Assembly (NCBI GenBank): GCA_905221605.1
Contig: CAJNDS010002468.1
Location: 593,501 to 657,500 of the forward strand
Length of the DNA stretch: 64,000 bases
DNA from: Symbiodinium natans
Taxonomy: Eukaryota; Sar; Dinophyceae; Suessiales; Symbiodiniaceae
Direction: 5' to 3'
Position numbers and translations under genes: made by a program. Shown one piece after another: positions 38,700 to 50,500 of the stretch (position 1 is the stretch's first letter; every line of letters starts with the position of its first letter). Under the pieces are notes generated by a model. That model was not told the DNA's origin. It made no database searches and was given only the letters and a program-made list of their open reading frames with translations.

Positions 38700-40330
38700 G
38701 GGTTTAGGGTTCATCAAGGGTTTAGGGTTTAGGGTTTAGGGTTTAGGGTTTAGGGTTTGCGGAATGTTTACAACAATTAAGGTACATTTCCCTTGCTGAA
38801 GGGTCTGCAGGTGAACCCTTCGGGGCTTCGCTTCGTTTAGAAGGCTACAAAAGACAGAAAGCCGAAAGGCCCTAAACCCTAAACCCTAAACCCTAAACCC
38901 TAAACCCTAAACACTCATGTTGGTGGTGCTGCCCGCTCAGCTCATAGCTTGGGCCCCTTGCAAGTCCCCAAACCCCGAACCCCTGAACCCTAAACCCAAA
39001 GCATAGGGTTTAGGGTTTAGGGTTTAGGGTTTAGGGTTTAGGGTTTAGGGTTTAGGGTTTAGGGTTTAGGGTTTAGGGACCCTAAGCCCTATAACCCTAG
39101 ACCCGGACAAGGGTTCGGTATATTCTGAGGCCCTAAACCCTACACCCCAACCTCCTAAACACCAAAACACCACGCTAGCGTTTGGGGTTTAGGGTTAGGG
39201 TGTAGGGTTTAGGGTTTCGGAATTTAGGATTTAGGGTTTAGGATTCAGGGTTCTCAGCCACGAAGCCCTAAACCTCCAAACCGGGAGTGTAGAATGTAGC
39301 TTCGACCGTGGCCTGATGGCGAGCCAGCCCGCGAAGAGGTCTTAGGGTTTAGGGTTTAGGGTTTAGGGATTAGGGATTTAGGGGCTTAGGCTTTCTGCGA
39401 GCTGAAAGTTATGTGGATTTCATGGCTTGAGGGTTTAGAGGCTAGGGTTGAGGACATGTCGGTCTTTAGCCTTATCCGGGTTGAGGGCTTTCGAGCGTTC
39501 GTGTGTTGGGGGGTTTAGGGTTTAGGGTTTAGGGTTTGGGAGCATGGGGCATGGACCTCTAGAACCTATGCACCCTCAGGCTCTAGAGGCGGCATGGGGC
39601 ACACCTTGCAGCTTCTCCTGCCCTAAACCCTAAACCCTAAACCCTAAACCCTAAACCCTAAACCCTAACTTCTCCTGTTTTTCTTGGGTTTCTGGACGTT
39701 GCTGAAGCAACACCCTCCAGCTTTTAAGCCGCGAAGGGTGTTGGGGTTTGGAGTGCCGGGTAAAGCTCACTGCGTAACATCGAGGGACTACTACCTGGAG
39801 CCCTAAGGTTGTACTCCTAAAGGTTTCTTTTAGGGTTTAGGGTTTAGGGTTTAGGGTTTAGGGTTAGGGTTTGGGGTTTAGGGTTAGGGTTTGGGTTTGG
39901 GGTGTACGGTTTAGGGTTTAGGGTTTAGGGCTTAGGGTTTAGGGTTTAGGGTTTTGGGTTCTGAATCTGCTCCTGAGATTGCCCTTATACCTTAAAGTGT
40001 CTTTAAGCCAAAACCCCAAGGGAACAATCTCTGCAGAGAGCATTTGTCAAAAAGCTGAGGTCGTGTCCTCGCTAGGCCCTCGGCACACTTTGTATTTTCT
40101 TTTGATAGCTGCTTTTGTGCCGCGCGGAACACTCTTTACGCGGTCCACGGGGATTATTTGATTTTAAAAGGAGGAGTTTAGATGCGTTTAAGAGGGACAG
40201 CGAGGCCCGGCAATTCATGTCAAAGGCGCGCCGCGCGGGATTTTCTTTCGACGCCCGGACAGTTTGACCTTAAAGAGGGACCTGATCTGCACCCCCAAAC
40301 AGTCGGTGTGTCCTGAATAGCCCAGCCAAG
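38700..40330. other. Telomeric repeats with short islands
   Basis: TTTAGGG 38715-38757, CCCTAAA 38873-38912, TTTAGGG 39004-39078, 39343-39380, 39832-39960, CCCTAAA 39620-39668. Islands: 39289-39340 (ECSFDRGLMASQPAKRS then stop), 39680-39790 unique, 39961-40330 unique with an open frame from 39979 (PLYLKVSLSQNPKGTISAES). None is convincing alone. Confidence 0.5.
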
Positions 40331-40371
40331 CTGACTTTGTTAAGGGGGCCCCCCACAAAACCAGGTCAAAC

Positions 40372-40433
40372 ATTATTGGGTTTAAGAGGATCATATTCAG
40401 GGTATATTTTTCAGATGGTTTTAAGGGCCAGCC
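40372..40433 (+). mobile_element. Family L element, right part
   Basis: TTATTGGGTTTAAGAGGATC...TTTTTCAGATGGTTTTAAGG then GCCA, matching the 16148-16251 intron of the TIR-like gene. Confidence 0.75.
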
Positions 40434-40570
40434 CAGTTTCTGCTAGCCTGCTCAACGCCTTGCCTGTTGATATCGAGATTTCCCTTTCAAGACCCGGGCC
40501 ACGTTGCTCAGGGGACTTGTATGTACTTCGGCCAGTCTCAATAGGGAATGGGCTTAAGATGCCTTACCCC
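40434..40570 (+). CDS. Exon after a family L element, unknown protein
   Basis: Reads VSASLLNALPVDIEISLSRP, GPRCSGDLYVLRPVSIGNGL, KMPYP up to a poly-C run at 40569. The position right after a known intron-type element supports it. A basic island 40598-40693 (ESRKSRYMEFRRCRRRLRPA, stop at 40691) may follow. Confidence 0.5.
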
Positions 40571-40881
40571 CCCCCCCCCCCCCCCCAACGCCATACAACT
40601 ACTGAGAGTCGAAAAAGTCGATACATGGAATTCCGCAGATGCAGGCGCCGCCTCCGACCCGCTCCGCAGCCTTCGAGCCAGGTGAAGTATTAGTGGGTGT
40701 AGGGTTTTGGGTATTGCGTTTATGGTGCGCTCGCTTTTCCGCTGGAAGGTCCTGTAGGGCTGAGAGGCTTTGTTCAGAATAGGATTCGCAATCGGACTCT
40801 GTTCGGCTTGTGGGGCTGTCGTCAGGGTGCTAGAGGCTTCACCCTAGGCCCTAAACCCTAAACCCTAAACCCTAAACCCCT

Positions 40882-40946
40882 TGACAAGGTGTTGAGCGGT
40901 CAAGCTGCACGCAGCAAAGGGGCCATCGACTTGGTCTGCGAGTAAC
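40882..40946 (+). CDS. Possible C-terminal exon
   Basis: DKVLSGQAARSKGAIDLVCE then TAA, directly after a CCCTAAA tract. May end the gene of 40434-40570. Confidence 0.45.
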
Positions 40947-40974
40947 ATTCAACTCAATCTACAGACTAATCGCC

Positions 40975-42093
40975 CTAGACCGTCAACCCTAAACCCTAAA
41001 CCCTAAACCCTAAACCCTAAACCCTAAGCCCTAAACCCTAAACCCTAAACCCTAAACCCTAAACCCTAAACCCTAAACCCGGTTTAGGGTTTAACATTGA
41101 GAGTTTTTGGCCTGCTTGTCCTTCAAGTGGGCCAGAAAGTTCACTCCGGGTACCTTAGGTTTAGGGTTCAGGGTTCAGGGTTTAGGGTTTAGGGTCCAGG
41201 GTCTAGGGTTTAGGGTTTAAATGTGTGCACCCTGAACCCTAAACAATACTTGGAATCCCTTTTGACTTAGTAAGTAGGGTTAGTAAGCTGGGTTAAGGTG
41301 ATGAACATAGGTTTTCTCGGGGATACTTTGCACACTTTCTTTGTCAAAAGAGCTTCCAAGTAAGCCCAAGAATCCAACCCTACACCCTAAACCCTACTGT
41401 AAACCCCTAAAACCCTAAACCCTCAACCCTAAAACCCTAAACCCTAAACCCTAAACCCTAAACCCTAAACCCCTGAATCGTAAACCCTAAACTCTACAAG
41501 CTGTATTGGAGAGGGGAGGGTGCTGATGCGACGGCAGGCGGAGGCCAGTGAAGAGGCGCGCGGGGTGGGCGGACAAGGGTTTAGGGTGAAGGGGTTTAGG
41601 TCCAGGGTTTAGGGTTTAGGGTTTAGGTCTAGGGTTTAGGTTTAGGGTTTAGGGTTTAGGGTTTAGGGTTTAGGGTTTAGGGTTCAGGGTTTAGGGTTTA
41701 GGGTTTGTGGTTGAGGGCCTTCTGGTGGCTCAGGGTTCAGAGTTTGGGGGTTGAGGGTTCAGAGTTTCGGGCTTAGGGTTCAGGGTTTCGGATTCAGGGT
41801 TTGCCCTAAACCCTAAACCCTAAACCCTAAACCCTATACCCAGAAGCTGGGAAGGTTGGAAGAGAGATTGGCGAAGGGCAGTTGTGGACGGTGCAACGCG
41901 AGTCGACAAAAAACTCTTTGCCTTGCACAAACGCAACCCTAAACCCTAAACCCTAAACCCTTAACCCTAAACCCTAAACCCTAAACCCTAAACCCTAAAC
42001 CCTAAACCCTAACCCTAAACCCTAAACCCTAAACCCTAAACCCTAAACCCTAAACCCTAAACCCTAAACCCTAAACCCTAAACCCTAAACCCT
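40975..42093. repeat. Dense telomeric tracts with small islands
   Basis: CCCTAAA 40985-41080 then TTTAGGG (GGTTTAGGG at 41081), TTTAGGG 41579-41707, CCCTAAA 41803-41835 and 41938-42093. Islands with open frames: 41100-41155, 41520-41575 (MRRQAEASEEARGVGGQG) and 41840-41935 (REIGEGQLWTVQRESTKNSL). Confidence 0.8.
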
Positions 42094-42099
42094 CCATCC

Positions 42100-42340
42100 T
42101 GAGGAGGGTGCCCTTACCGTGGCGACACCCAGCAGAGACAGGGGCGAAACTTGATTCAATGTGGGGTTGCTCGAAGTTACAGCAGTACGGCAATTCAACT
42201 AGTTCTGCAACCAGAGTAGACAATTCGGGATCAGGGCGATGACGAATTTTCGGCTTCTTAAGCCATCCGGATTTAGTTTGGGACTGCTGTGGTTTAAGAG
42301 GAGTTTCGTGCGAGGGTTGCCGTCGGTGACGTAAACCCAC
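42100..42340 (-). CDS. Possible exon, minus strand
   Basis: Minus-strand frame RHRRQPSHETPLKPQQSQTK, SGWLKKPKIRHRPDPELSTL, VAELVELPYCCNFEQPHIES, SFAPVSAGCRHGKGTLLRM. Long for this window and not repeat-like. Another minus frame is partly open. Not recognised. Confidence 0.4.
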
Positions 42341-42490
42341 CTATCGTGTTCCGTAGCAGATGGTCCACTGAACGCTGGGGGGGCATTCTAACTTAGTTCA
42401 GGGTCCGCCGCCGGTAACGTTGGAGGATTCCTCGCAAAAAAAGACTCCCAAAACAAACCAAGGACACCCGAAACAGACCGCACTTCAGAA

Positions 42491-42601
42491 TGAAGCCACA
42501 CTTACACAATCATTGGACCGAGAAGGCTTGGTTTGCTGTTTCGAGTTTTGAAGCTGTTTTTGTTCGCGATCCCATCTTTGTAAAGCTGCAAATGCTGTGA
42601 G
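42491..42601 (+). CDS. Possible exon, unknown protein
   Basis: MKPHLHNHWTEKAWFAVSSF then EAVFVRDPIFVKLQML and TGA. Protein-like in unique sequence (42360-42650). Short. Confidence 0.35.
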
Positions 42602-43033
42602 AGATTGCATGCGGAGTTTCTGGACTAAACTCCGAGCCTCATGCTGCCTTAACACTCATAGCCCCCAATTCTAAACCAAAACCTCCGAAATGCTGCTAGC
42701 AACCCTATCCCTAAATCCTGAACCGCTTGGAGTTTGCCCACGGCGAGCAACCCTGCCAGGGCCAACACACAACAACTTTGAAATTGCAGGTCGGCCAGGC
42801 AGCCTGACCCTAAACCGTAAACCCTAAAGCCCCTAAAGCCCCCCAAAACCCTGAGTCCCTGCAACCTTAAACCCTGAGTCCTAAACCCTAAACCTTATAC
42901 TCGGCAGCTCTTTTGACTTCGAAAGTCTACTTCGCATCCTCTTAGAAGCCCGATTATACTCCCCCATAGCCCAGCTTACGCACCCTACCTTGCGAAAACG
43001 TAGTCCCCAGCAAGCCAGGCTCCCGAAAACGCC

Positions 43034-43127
43034 TACCAGGACGGGCTATTATACCCTATAACCCCTTAAAGAGGCCCTTTATAGGGTTGATTATGGGGAT
43101 TATAAGGCCGAATAGCCCGTCCTGGTA
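43034..43127. mobile_element. 94-bp MITE with 17-bp perfect inverted ends
   Basis: TACCAGGACGGGCTATT is exactly inverted as AATAGCCCGTCCTGGTA. The inner arms (ATACCCTATAACCCC / GGGGATTATAAGG) also pair. No other copy is seen in the window. Confidence 0.9.
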
Positions 43128-43227
43128 CACAACCCGAAAGCGAAACCAAGGAGGCGCCCGAAACCGAGATAGTGCCTGCACGGGAGAAGAAGAAGCCGAA
43201 GGCTCGGACTTTGTGACATTTTTTTTG

Positions 43228-44100
43228 CGGTTTAGGGTTTAGGGTTTAGGGTTTAGGGTTTAGGGTTTAGGGTTATAGGGTTATAGGGTTAAGGGTTTTG
43301 GAGTCTCGGGTTTAGGCTTCAGCTACGAGCCCTACATTTCCCTAGACACTCTAAGCCGTGGATCCCCTCCCCGTAAGCTTCAAAGCGGCCCATGCCCGAA
43401 ACACTAAACCCTAAACCCTAAACCCAAGAACTCCCGGCACGCTCTCGGCCAGGTCCTTCGGGAACCGATTCCCAGAGCCGAGAACATGGGCCGTTGAACT
43501 ACTTTTTCCTATGCCCCCCCCCCCCCCCCACAAGATTTTTCCTCCGACATGGGTTTAGGGTTGAGAGCTTCAAGCAAACAACATACTCTTGAACCTAAGG
43601 CCTTGTCGCGACCTCTACTGTGCGAGACATGCACTTATTTCGCGGGGGTGCAGCAGAAAACCCTGATCCCTAAACAGCCCAAAAGCACCTATACCTTGAG
43701 CCCTTATAGGGTCCTTAATTAAGGGCGGGGGTTTCATGGGGGGTAGGTACCGAAAGGGGCTCATGAGTGGGTTAGAACTGCACTTAAAATTGGGTTAGAA
43801 GTACCCTGAACCTCCAAGTATGGACCCTCTAAACCCTAAACCCTAAACCTCCCTTAAGGAGCCTCTCACAGCCTTTTTATCAAATCTCGGAGACCCCGCC
43901 CGTGACAGGCCGAGAGGCCCTCCTCGTCCCGGCCCGTGGTGATCGAGCTTCTGGATGATGCGGCTGCATGGCTTTGGATTTAAAAGTTTAGGGTTTAGGG
44001 TTTAGGTTTTGGGGTTTAGGGTTTAGGGTTTGCAGTTTGCGGTTTGGGGTTTAATGTCTAGGCTTGGCACGTAACATCTGCCGCTGCTTCGTAGCACCTA
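43228..44100. other. Telomeric repeats, poly-C run and a family I element
   Basis: TTTAGGG 43228-43276. 43430-43500 is a possible exon (SRHALGQVLREPIPRAENMG then R and stop). C17 at 43514-43530. Family I at 43735-43830 (GAACTGCACTTAAAATTGGG...TGAACCTCCAAGTA). 43870-43980 is GC-rich with no settled frame. Confidence 0.5.
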
Positions 44101-44116
44101 CCTTAAGTGCCTTCTT

Positions 44117-44592
44117 TTGGTAGGTCATTGCCATAAACCCCTTATAGGATTCCGAGGTAGCCTACTAAAAAAGCACTTTCGGGCTCTGAACGTAGGTTTT
44201 AGGATTAGCCTTGGCCAGTGCATTATACGGGGCAGCAAGCCGGTATTCTTCCGTCATTGCTTGGAGTTGCTACAGGCTGCACAGCGTTTTTGTGTCTTTA
44301 GGTTAGGTTAAGGTTAGGTTAGGTTCGGGATGGTTACGGTAGTTGGGTCCGAAAGTTTGCTTAACTGAACGAAGCATCTAACCGTAGCGCAGGTTCGGTG
44401 AGGCACGAGGAGTTGAACAGACGCAAACTGAATGCTTGCCAGAATGCACTCCCACAAGATTGCGTGCCTTTGATTCTTCCCATGCTCAATGAGAGTTGGG
44501 CTTTGTCACTCGCAGAGCTGGGGGGCAGGCTTACGCGTTGGAGCCAAGCCGTCTGTTGCCGGGACGAGAAGGAAGGGCGCGATCAAAGCTGA
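44117..44592 (+). CDS. Two possible exons, unknown protein
   Basis: 44117-44311 reads (late part) RISLGQCIIRGSKPVFFRHC then LELLQAAQRFCVFRLG and stop. 44398-44592, after GCGCAG, reads RHEELNRRKLNACQNALPQD, CVPLILPMLNESWALSLAEL, GGRLTRWSQAVCCRDEKEGR and stop. The second is one of the longer non-repeat frames in this third of the window. TTAGG-type minisatellite 44303-44330 lies between. Not recognised. Confidence 0.4.
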
Positions 44593-45129
44593 AGAGGCGC
44601 GAAGCGCCGTCTTCCTAGCTGGCTACGAGATGCCTTTGCTTGGTGGAAACATGTAGAGCCAGCATCCGAGTTTTGCCCACGCGCCCGGGAGTGAATATGG
44701 GTCAATTGCTTGTCCGTATGGATCTGGGTGTAGGTTTAGGAATGTGGGGTTTGGGGTGTGTAGAGTTTTGGGGTGTATAGAGTTTGGGGTTCTAGAATGT
44801 TTTCTGTGTGAGCAAGTAGAGAGTTCGAGGCTTATGGGGTGTAGATGGCATCATAGGGCCTGAGCCCTTAAGCCCTAAACCCTGCTAGGCGTCGGCTGCA
44901 GGTTAGTCAGTGTCAGTTTACACCTGGAGAATGCTCGTTCGCGAACACTCGCAGTCCAAATGTGTTAAGGACTAACCCCCCCCCTCCCCAAACACCGCAT
45001 GCCCTGAAAAGTCGAGAAGCTTTAGGACCGATAAGGCCGCAACACCTTGGGAAGTCAAACGCCCGCGAACCCTCCTTATACACCCTAACGAAGCCCTATA
45101 CGCCCCAGCCCTTCACCTTCGAAACCACA

Positions 45130-45480
45130 AAGGAAGATCCGTCATCTCCTGGGGCTGGTCTCCAGGCGACTGCGTTCATGGCGACTGCAGTTGGATTCAA
45201 CGTTCAGGGTTTCTCGGTTCTGTAGGGCTTTGGGTTTGGGGTTTGGGATTTGGTGTTTAGGCTTAGGGCTAAGGGTTTAGGCCGGGGGGGTGAGGGTTTG
45301 GGGCTCTATGGGTTGAGAGTTGAGGGGTCAAGGTTCAGGGTTTATGGGTGAGGGTTGAGGGGTTAAGGTTCAGGGTTTATGGGTTGAGCTTTATACCTTG
45401 GGCTTCTGTGCCCAAAGGCTTTCCTACACCCGGTGTTTGGGCTGGAGCCAAAGGCAAAACCAAAAAACCCTAAACCCTAA
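45130..45480. other. Possible exon then TTGAGGG/TTCAGGG variants
   Basis: 45135-45210 reads PSSPGAGLQATAFMATAVGF (possible exon). The rest is variant telomeric sequence, including two copies of GGGTTTATGGGTTGAG-type units. Confidence 0.45.
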
Positions 45481-45503
45481 ACCCACTTTAACCACAAACC
45501 CTA

Positions 45504-45618
45504 GACCCCAAGCGGCGGTGGATTTGGGCAGTGGAGTTTAGAATTAAGGGCCTGCGAATTCGGGGTTTGTCATCTGGGGTCCCACACGTGGTTACTGTCC
45601 CTTTGGAGTTGAATCTTG
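45504..45618 (+). CDS. Exon ending at a family A element, unknown protein
   Basis: DPKRRWIWAVEFRIKGLRIR then GLSSGVPHVVTVPLELNLG, a beta-rich looking segment, open to the left end of the element at 45619. Not recognised. Confidence 0.55.
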
Positions 45619-45722
45619 GCATATTCCCCCTTATACGAACAGTCCTCAGTAGAGATGATTCGATTATAATAGGGGGCACCTATAATCCCCATTAAGGACT
45701 GCTAGTATAAGGGGGAGCACCC
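45619..45722. mobile_element. Family A hairpin element
   Basis: CATATTCCCCCTTATACG, CAGTCCTCAGTAGAGATGA, ATCCCCATTAAGGACTGCTA, GTATAAGGGGGAGCACCC. CCCTAAA follows at once. Confidence 0.85.
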
Positions 45723-45857
45723 TAAACCCTATACCCTAAACCCTAAACCCTAAACCAACCCTAAACCCTCCCTAAACCCTCCTAAACCCTGAACCCTCAA
45801 TCCTAAACCCTAAACCCTAAACCCAGATGTGGCTAGTAGAAGCAGGAACATCGCAAG

Positions 45858-46200
45858 ATTACTCCCCAGATGTACATTGCTGAGTCTGTGGCCATGTGGA
45901 GGCATCCCCGGCTGCGCCAGCTGCAGAACTTGGAGGTGAGGGGTTGAGGGTTTAGGGGTTGAGGGTTTAGGGGTTGAGGGTTGAGGGTTTAGGGGTTGAG
46001 GGTTGAGGGGTTGAGGGTTTAGGGTTTTAGGGGTGTGGGGATTTTTGGGGGGTTTTTGGGGGGTTTTTGGGGGGGTTTTGGGGGGTTTGGGGTTTAGGGT
46101 TTAGGGTTTAGGGTAGGTGCCAGAGGGCTTTAGCGTGGAATTAAGGAATACCTTCAGTCAGATGGGTATCCTCTATTTTCGGAAGCTTCAGGCATGGGTA
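45858..46200 (+). CDS. Two exons, unknown protein
   Basis: Exon 45858-45935 reads ITPQMYIAESVAMWRHPRLR then QLQNLE with donor GAG|GTGAGG and acceptor CGCAAG. The next island 46135-46198 reads GIKEYLQSDGYPLFSEASGM. Between them is a TTGAGGG/TTTTTGGGG repeat (45936-46110). Probably part of one gene with 45504-45618. Confidence 0.5.
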
Positions 46201-46508
46201 CCCTAAACCCTAAACCCTAAACGAAGCCCCGAAGCCCTAAGCCCTCAACCTGAAACCAGGCTGTCGGTTTTAGGGGAGGTTCGGGTGTGGGACTCATACC
46301 CCTCTAAGCCTGAAGCCTTAAACCCTACACCCCAAAGCCTCCGCAGTGTGGCGCCCCAAAGGCACCCCTCAAACCCCTCCCTAAAGCCCTAAATCCTAAA
46401 CCCTGAACGCTAAAGCTTAATCAGCTGTGAGCCCTAATCCCTAGCCAACCTTGAGTGCTCTAAACCTTCCTGAGCCCGGGGCAGCCTCAACCCTACGTCC
46501 TTCCTGTC

Positions 46509-46590
46509 AGGCTCTGCAGCTTTGGCGGCCGCGCAGCCGGTGCTGCTGTCGGCGTTGCGTCGGCAGGCTTCTCCCCGTTGTCTACGCATG
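46509..46590 (+). CDS. Possible exon with good splice sites
   Basis: Acceptor TTCCTGTCAG and donor ATGG|GTACGG bound an 82-base segment open in several frames, for example SAALAAAQPVLLSALRRQAS. The frame is undecided. Confidence 0.35.
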
Positions 46591-47237
46591 GGTACGGTTC
46601 ACGGGCTTCCCTTGCGTCTGTAGGAGTTTACACCGTATAGGGTTCGCGGGCTTGCTTGCGTCTATAGGGTCTGGCTGTTGAGGGTTTGAGAAGGGGACGT
46701 TCTTAACGGGCATTCCGGCATTAGGGCTTAGGGTGGTTTAGGGAACGGGGTTTAGGGGTGTAATTATTGGCTTTAGGGTGCGATCAGGTGGCAGCTGGTC
46801 TGGAGTAGGGTCTCCTTGCTCATGCACACGATGATCTCAGCCCCAGCACTCCCTTCAATTGTAACCCAGCACCCTAAGCCCAAAACCCAAAACCCTAAAC
46901 CCTAAACCGAACCCGAAACCTTAAACTAAACCCTAAACCCTAAACCCTCAAGCCCCCTGTATCTTGAATCATGACAAAAAAAATCATGACAAAAAACACA
47001 AAACACGAAACTCCTCGAAACTTTCCCCGGACTTGAACCCTTAATAATTTCAATCAACCATCAACACTGCGCACATCCCGTATAGGGGCCGGCACATGCC
47101 CTATGCAATCCTTTACGAGGAGCCCTAAAGAACTTACAGACGGTTAGCTTAGGGATTCCTCAGCCCCTAGGGTTTAGGGCTTATATAGGGCTTAGGGTTT
47201 ATAGGGTTTAGGGCGAGGGTTTAGAGACTTGTTTCGT

Positions 47238-47308
47238 GGAAAGTCCAGGTGGCCGAGGTGCATGAGCTGCGCGTATCGATTGTGCCTTGGCTGGGACTTG
47301 GGCAATAA
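47238..47308 (+). CDS. Possible C-terminal exon
   Basis: WKVQVAEVHELRVSIVPWLG then LGQ and TAA. Protein-like. The flanks are telomere-variant sequence. Confidence 0.45.
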
Positions 47309-47399
47309 ACCGCGGCTCCTGGTTTAGGGGGTTCGTAAAGCTTAGGTTTGAGGGTTTAGGAATCGTCCTGAGATCAGCAAAGAGATGAGAAGCAGCAAG

Positions 47400-47800
47400 T
47401 GGCGTTCTCTAGCATTTTTGAAAGGTTTTTGAGACTTGGTCCCCGTGCTTCGGCTAGAGAATGAAGGGTATGCAGTTCCCTTGCTTTACAGAGGCAACCT
47501 GACAGCGAACCCTAAACCCGAAACCCCAAGCATGCCAGCATACGCTTCTGGAATGCCCAGCACCCTCAATGCCTGGAAGGAACAAGCAAGACCAAACCCA
47601 TGGGAATGTGAGCTTACTTTGGCGATAGCTGAGCTTTTCGAACTTTGCGAGGGCTTCCTTATTCTGTAGGAAGACACCTTACACCCGAAACCCTCAACCT
47701 TGTTCCTTGGCTGTCGGCAAAATGAGGAAGAGAGTCTAGCAAGCGCCTTCGCCTCCTGGTTGGACCAGGACTCCACAGCCATTGGCTCCTGAAACCTGAA
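47400..47800. other. Unique patch with overlapping open frames on both strands
   Basis: Plus frame ECELTLAIAELFELCEGFLI and minus frame QEAKALARLSSSFCRQPRNK are both open. No splice evidence decides between them. Confidence 0.3.
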
Positions 47801-48005
47801 ACCCGAAGCCCGCAGCCCGGAACCCTAAACCCTAAACCCGAAAGCCTAGTGCGCCTCGACACCGAACCCTATACATGCCCTGAGCCCTGTAGACAGGCTT
47901 GGAAAGGGAGGTTGTGTTACCACAGCATGGAAAGGCAGTTACGTAGTGAGTAATATGGTTCTTTCCCAAAATCGATGCACCACTAAAGGCTATACTCTTT
48001 GCTAT

Positions 48006-48034
48006 AGGACCCCCCCCCCCCCCCCCCCCCCCCC
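48006..48034. repeat. Poly-C run
   Basis: About 26 C in a row. Similar homopolymers lie at 40569-40586, 43514-43530, 62061-62086 and 63960-63978. Confidence 0.95.
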
Positions 48035-48863
48035 AAGCAAAAAAAGCAAGAACAGAATCAATAAATAAGTGATTCCTGAACCCCCGCTCCCCTCCAAACA
48101 TACCCATTTTCTTGTAGCTCAGCTTTCGCTCCTTAACAGCAACCCACATAGGCTTCAGCATCAGGGCATGTGCTTTGAGCTGGGTAGACCACCCCCAAAG
48201 CCCTACAATAGCCTGAACCTTGCCACCCTGCCAGGGTTTAGGGTTTAGGGTTTAGGGTTGAGGGTTGAGGGTTTAGGGTTTAGGGTTTAGGGTTTAGGGG
48301 GCTCTAGGGCCTGGACTAAAACCCGAAACCCGAAAAAATCGGCGTTCGCCATGGCAGATCCCCTGTTACCTTGTGCGGTTTAAGGGTGTAGGGTTTAGGG
48401 TTCAGGGTCTCGTGTCACGATCTTGTGTTTTTAGCCACCCCCCAGAGAGTCGACTTCTTGAACTTGCAGTATGCTTATGAAACTAGATGCTCCATGCCGT
48501 GCTCAGCAGGATTTTGGGGGGTGTACTTAACTCCATGATTCGGACCCCCAAGCCCCATACACTAAGCCCTGCAAATGTTTGCATGAATAGTGCTGCAAGC
48601 GTTCTGGGCCACTTCAGTATCCCCGACCCGGGAGGGACACACATCGGTTAGGTCCCTCTCACCCAAATCCAAAGTTATACCGCGCCTTAGCCCCTGTAAT
48701 GTTTCGGCTGAAGGTTCAGTTCGGCTAAGCCCCACCCCCTGTGAAGTTCAATTAGTAATTAGTATAGGCACCCTAAACCCTACACCCTACACCCTAAACC
48801 CTAAACCCTAAACCCTAAACCTTAAACCCTAAACCCTAAACCCTAAACCCTAAACCCTACACG

Positions 48864-49835
48864 ATCATGTCTAAGCCTAAGTCTTCTTGTAGGCCCAAAA
48901 ATCCCGCAAAGGAGCCAATGGCATCGGTGGAAGAAGCCGTTCGGCAGGTGCTCGGCCTGAATGGCGGAAAAGCTTCTGCAAGCTGGGGTTTAGGGTTTGG
49001 GGTTTAGGGTTTAGGGTTTTGGGTTTAGGGCTTAGGGCTTAGGGTTTAGGGTCTCAGGTCCAGTGTTAGGGTTGAGGGTTTAGAGTTTAGGGTTTTTGTC
49101 GGGTTAAGGGTCCTCGGGTCTAGGGTTGAGGGTACGTACAGGTTTCTATACTGCCGTCATCCGAGCTGCGCCCTGAAGTTAAGGCCTGAACTGAGCTTAG
49201 GGGTTAGGTTCCAGGGTTTAGGGATTTGGGTCTAGGGTTTAGGGTCTAGAGTTTGAGGGAGACGGGGCATGTTTTTTTTTTGCAGATAGCAGGTAGATAC
49301 GCTCTGCCTTCCTGCAAGCCCAAAAAACGAAAGCCCGAGATTCAAATGGCTGTGCCCATGCAAGCCACTGAGGGCTTGTAGGTCTTCTTGTTGCCCCGAA
49401 CCCTAAACCCTAAGCCCAAAACCCTAAACCCTAAACCCTCAACCCTATTATAAACCCGGGTTGAAGCTGAATGCTGTCACTTGGACCACAGTCCTCTACG
49501 CCACCTGTGGTGGGAAGACTTCCCCCATGAACGAGCATGGACTTCACGCGATGTCAGCAGAAGAGACAACACGAAGAAGAGACACGATGAAGACCCCCTA
49601 AGCCTTAAGCCCCTAAATCCTAAATCTCTAGAGAGCCCCAAACCCAAAACCCAAAACCCTAAACCCTAAGCCCAAAACCCTAAACCCTAAGCCCTAAACC
49701 CTGAACCCAGAACCCTAAACCCTAAACCCCTGAAGAAAGCTCAGATGCTGGAGCCGTTGGTTGGCGAGCGTGGGGCCAATGTGCCTGGCAGCGTGCTGGC
49801 TGCGGCAGTAGAGGCGCGCAAAGGTAATCTAGGGC
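48864..49835 (+). CDS. Several exon islands of one possible gene
   Basis: 48864-48985: MSKPKSSCRPKNPAKEPMAS then VEEAVRQVLGLNGGKASASW. 49286-49378 (after TTTTTTTTTGCAG): IAGRYALPSCKPKKRKPEIQ then MAVPMQATEGL and stop, with a PKKRKP basic motif. 49735-49822: KKAQMLEPLVGERGANVPGS then VLAAAVEARKG with donor AAAG|GTAATC. Telomeric variants separate them. All look like real coding sequence. Order and joins are inferred only. Confidence 0.5.
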
Positions 49836-50410
49836 AACGCCTATCCTTATAGAAGGCAAACGCACCTTCATACTGTTGTGAAGAAGACCGCTAAGCCCTG
49901 ACCCCTTTGTTCTAAGGGGGGCTTTGAGTTTGAGAGTCCTGGTTCAGGGTTTATTCCGTTGCACGTCATCCATAGTGGCTGCCCAAGCCCTAGTAATTCG
50001 TAGCGGGTTGAGAGTTTAGAGTTATAGTCTTCTTTCTAGGGACCAGGATCTTTGGCCTGACCCCAAAAGAGTAGGCACTTGTAGGGGGTGCGAGGGGAGC
50101 TCATTATATCCCGTGTTGTAGGGTTTTGGGTTCAGGGTGTTGTCTGAAACTCGCGAAGTCTCTATAAACCATGAACCTCATGCGCTAAACCCACAGCCCC
50201 AGGGCCCCCAATCCCTAGCTATTCTTGTTCCTGATCCACCGAACTCCAAACCCAACCCCCCAATCCCAGAGGTTCCACATGCAATGCTATTCTCAGCTAT
50301 GCCAAGAGCATACTTATAATTCCTGAACTCAAAACCCTGAACCCTGAACCCTACACCCTAACCCTGAACCCTAAACCCTAAACTAGACTCTAAACCCCTA
50401 AACCCTGCAG

Positions 50411-50500
50411 CGTCGTGCTGCTGAACCTCTTGGGTGCCCCGTAGCAAAAGCAACGTCGAGCTCCTGCTTCCGGATCCCCCAACTCGCCCTGACAAACCCT
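50411..50500 (+). CDS. Possible exon, unknown protein
   Basis: RRAAEPLGCPVAKATSSSCF then RIPQLALTN in unique sequence between repeats. 50530-50750 after it is AAGCCCTA-type degenerate repeat. Confidence 0.4.

Noticed and set aside
44303-44330. TTAGG insect-type telomere repeat
   Set aside because: Only about five imperfect units; more likely a decayed TTTAGGG variant or a chance minisatellite.
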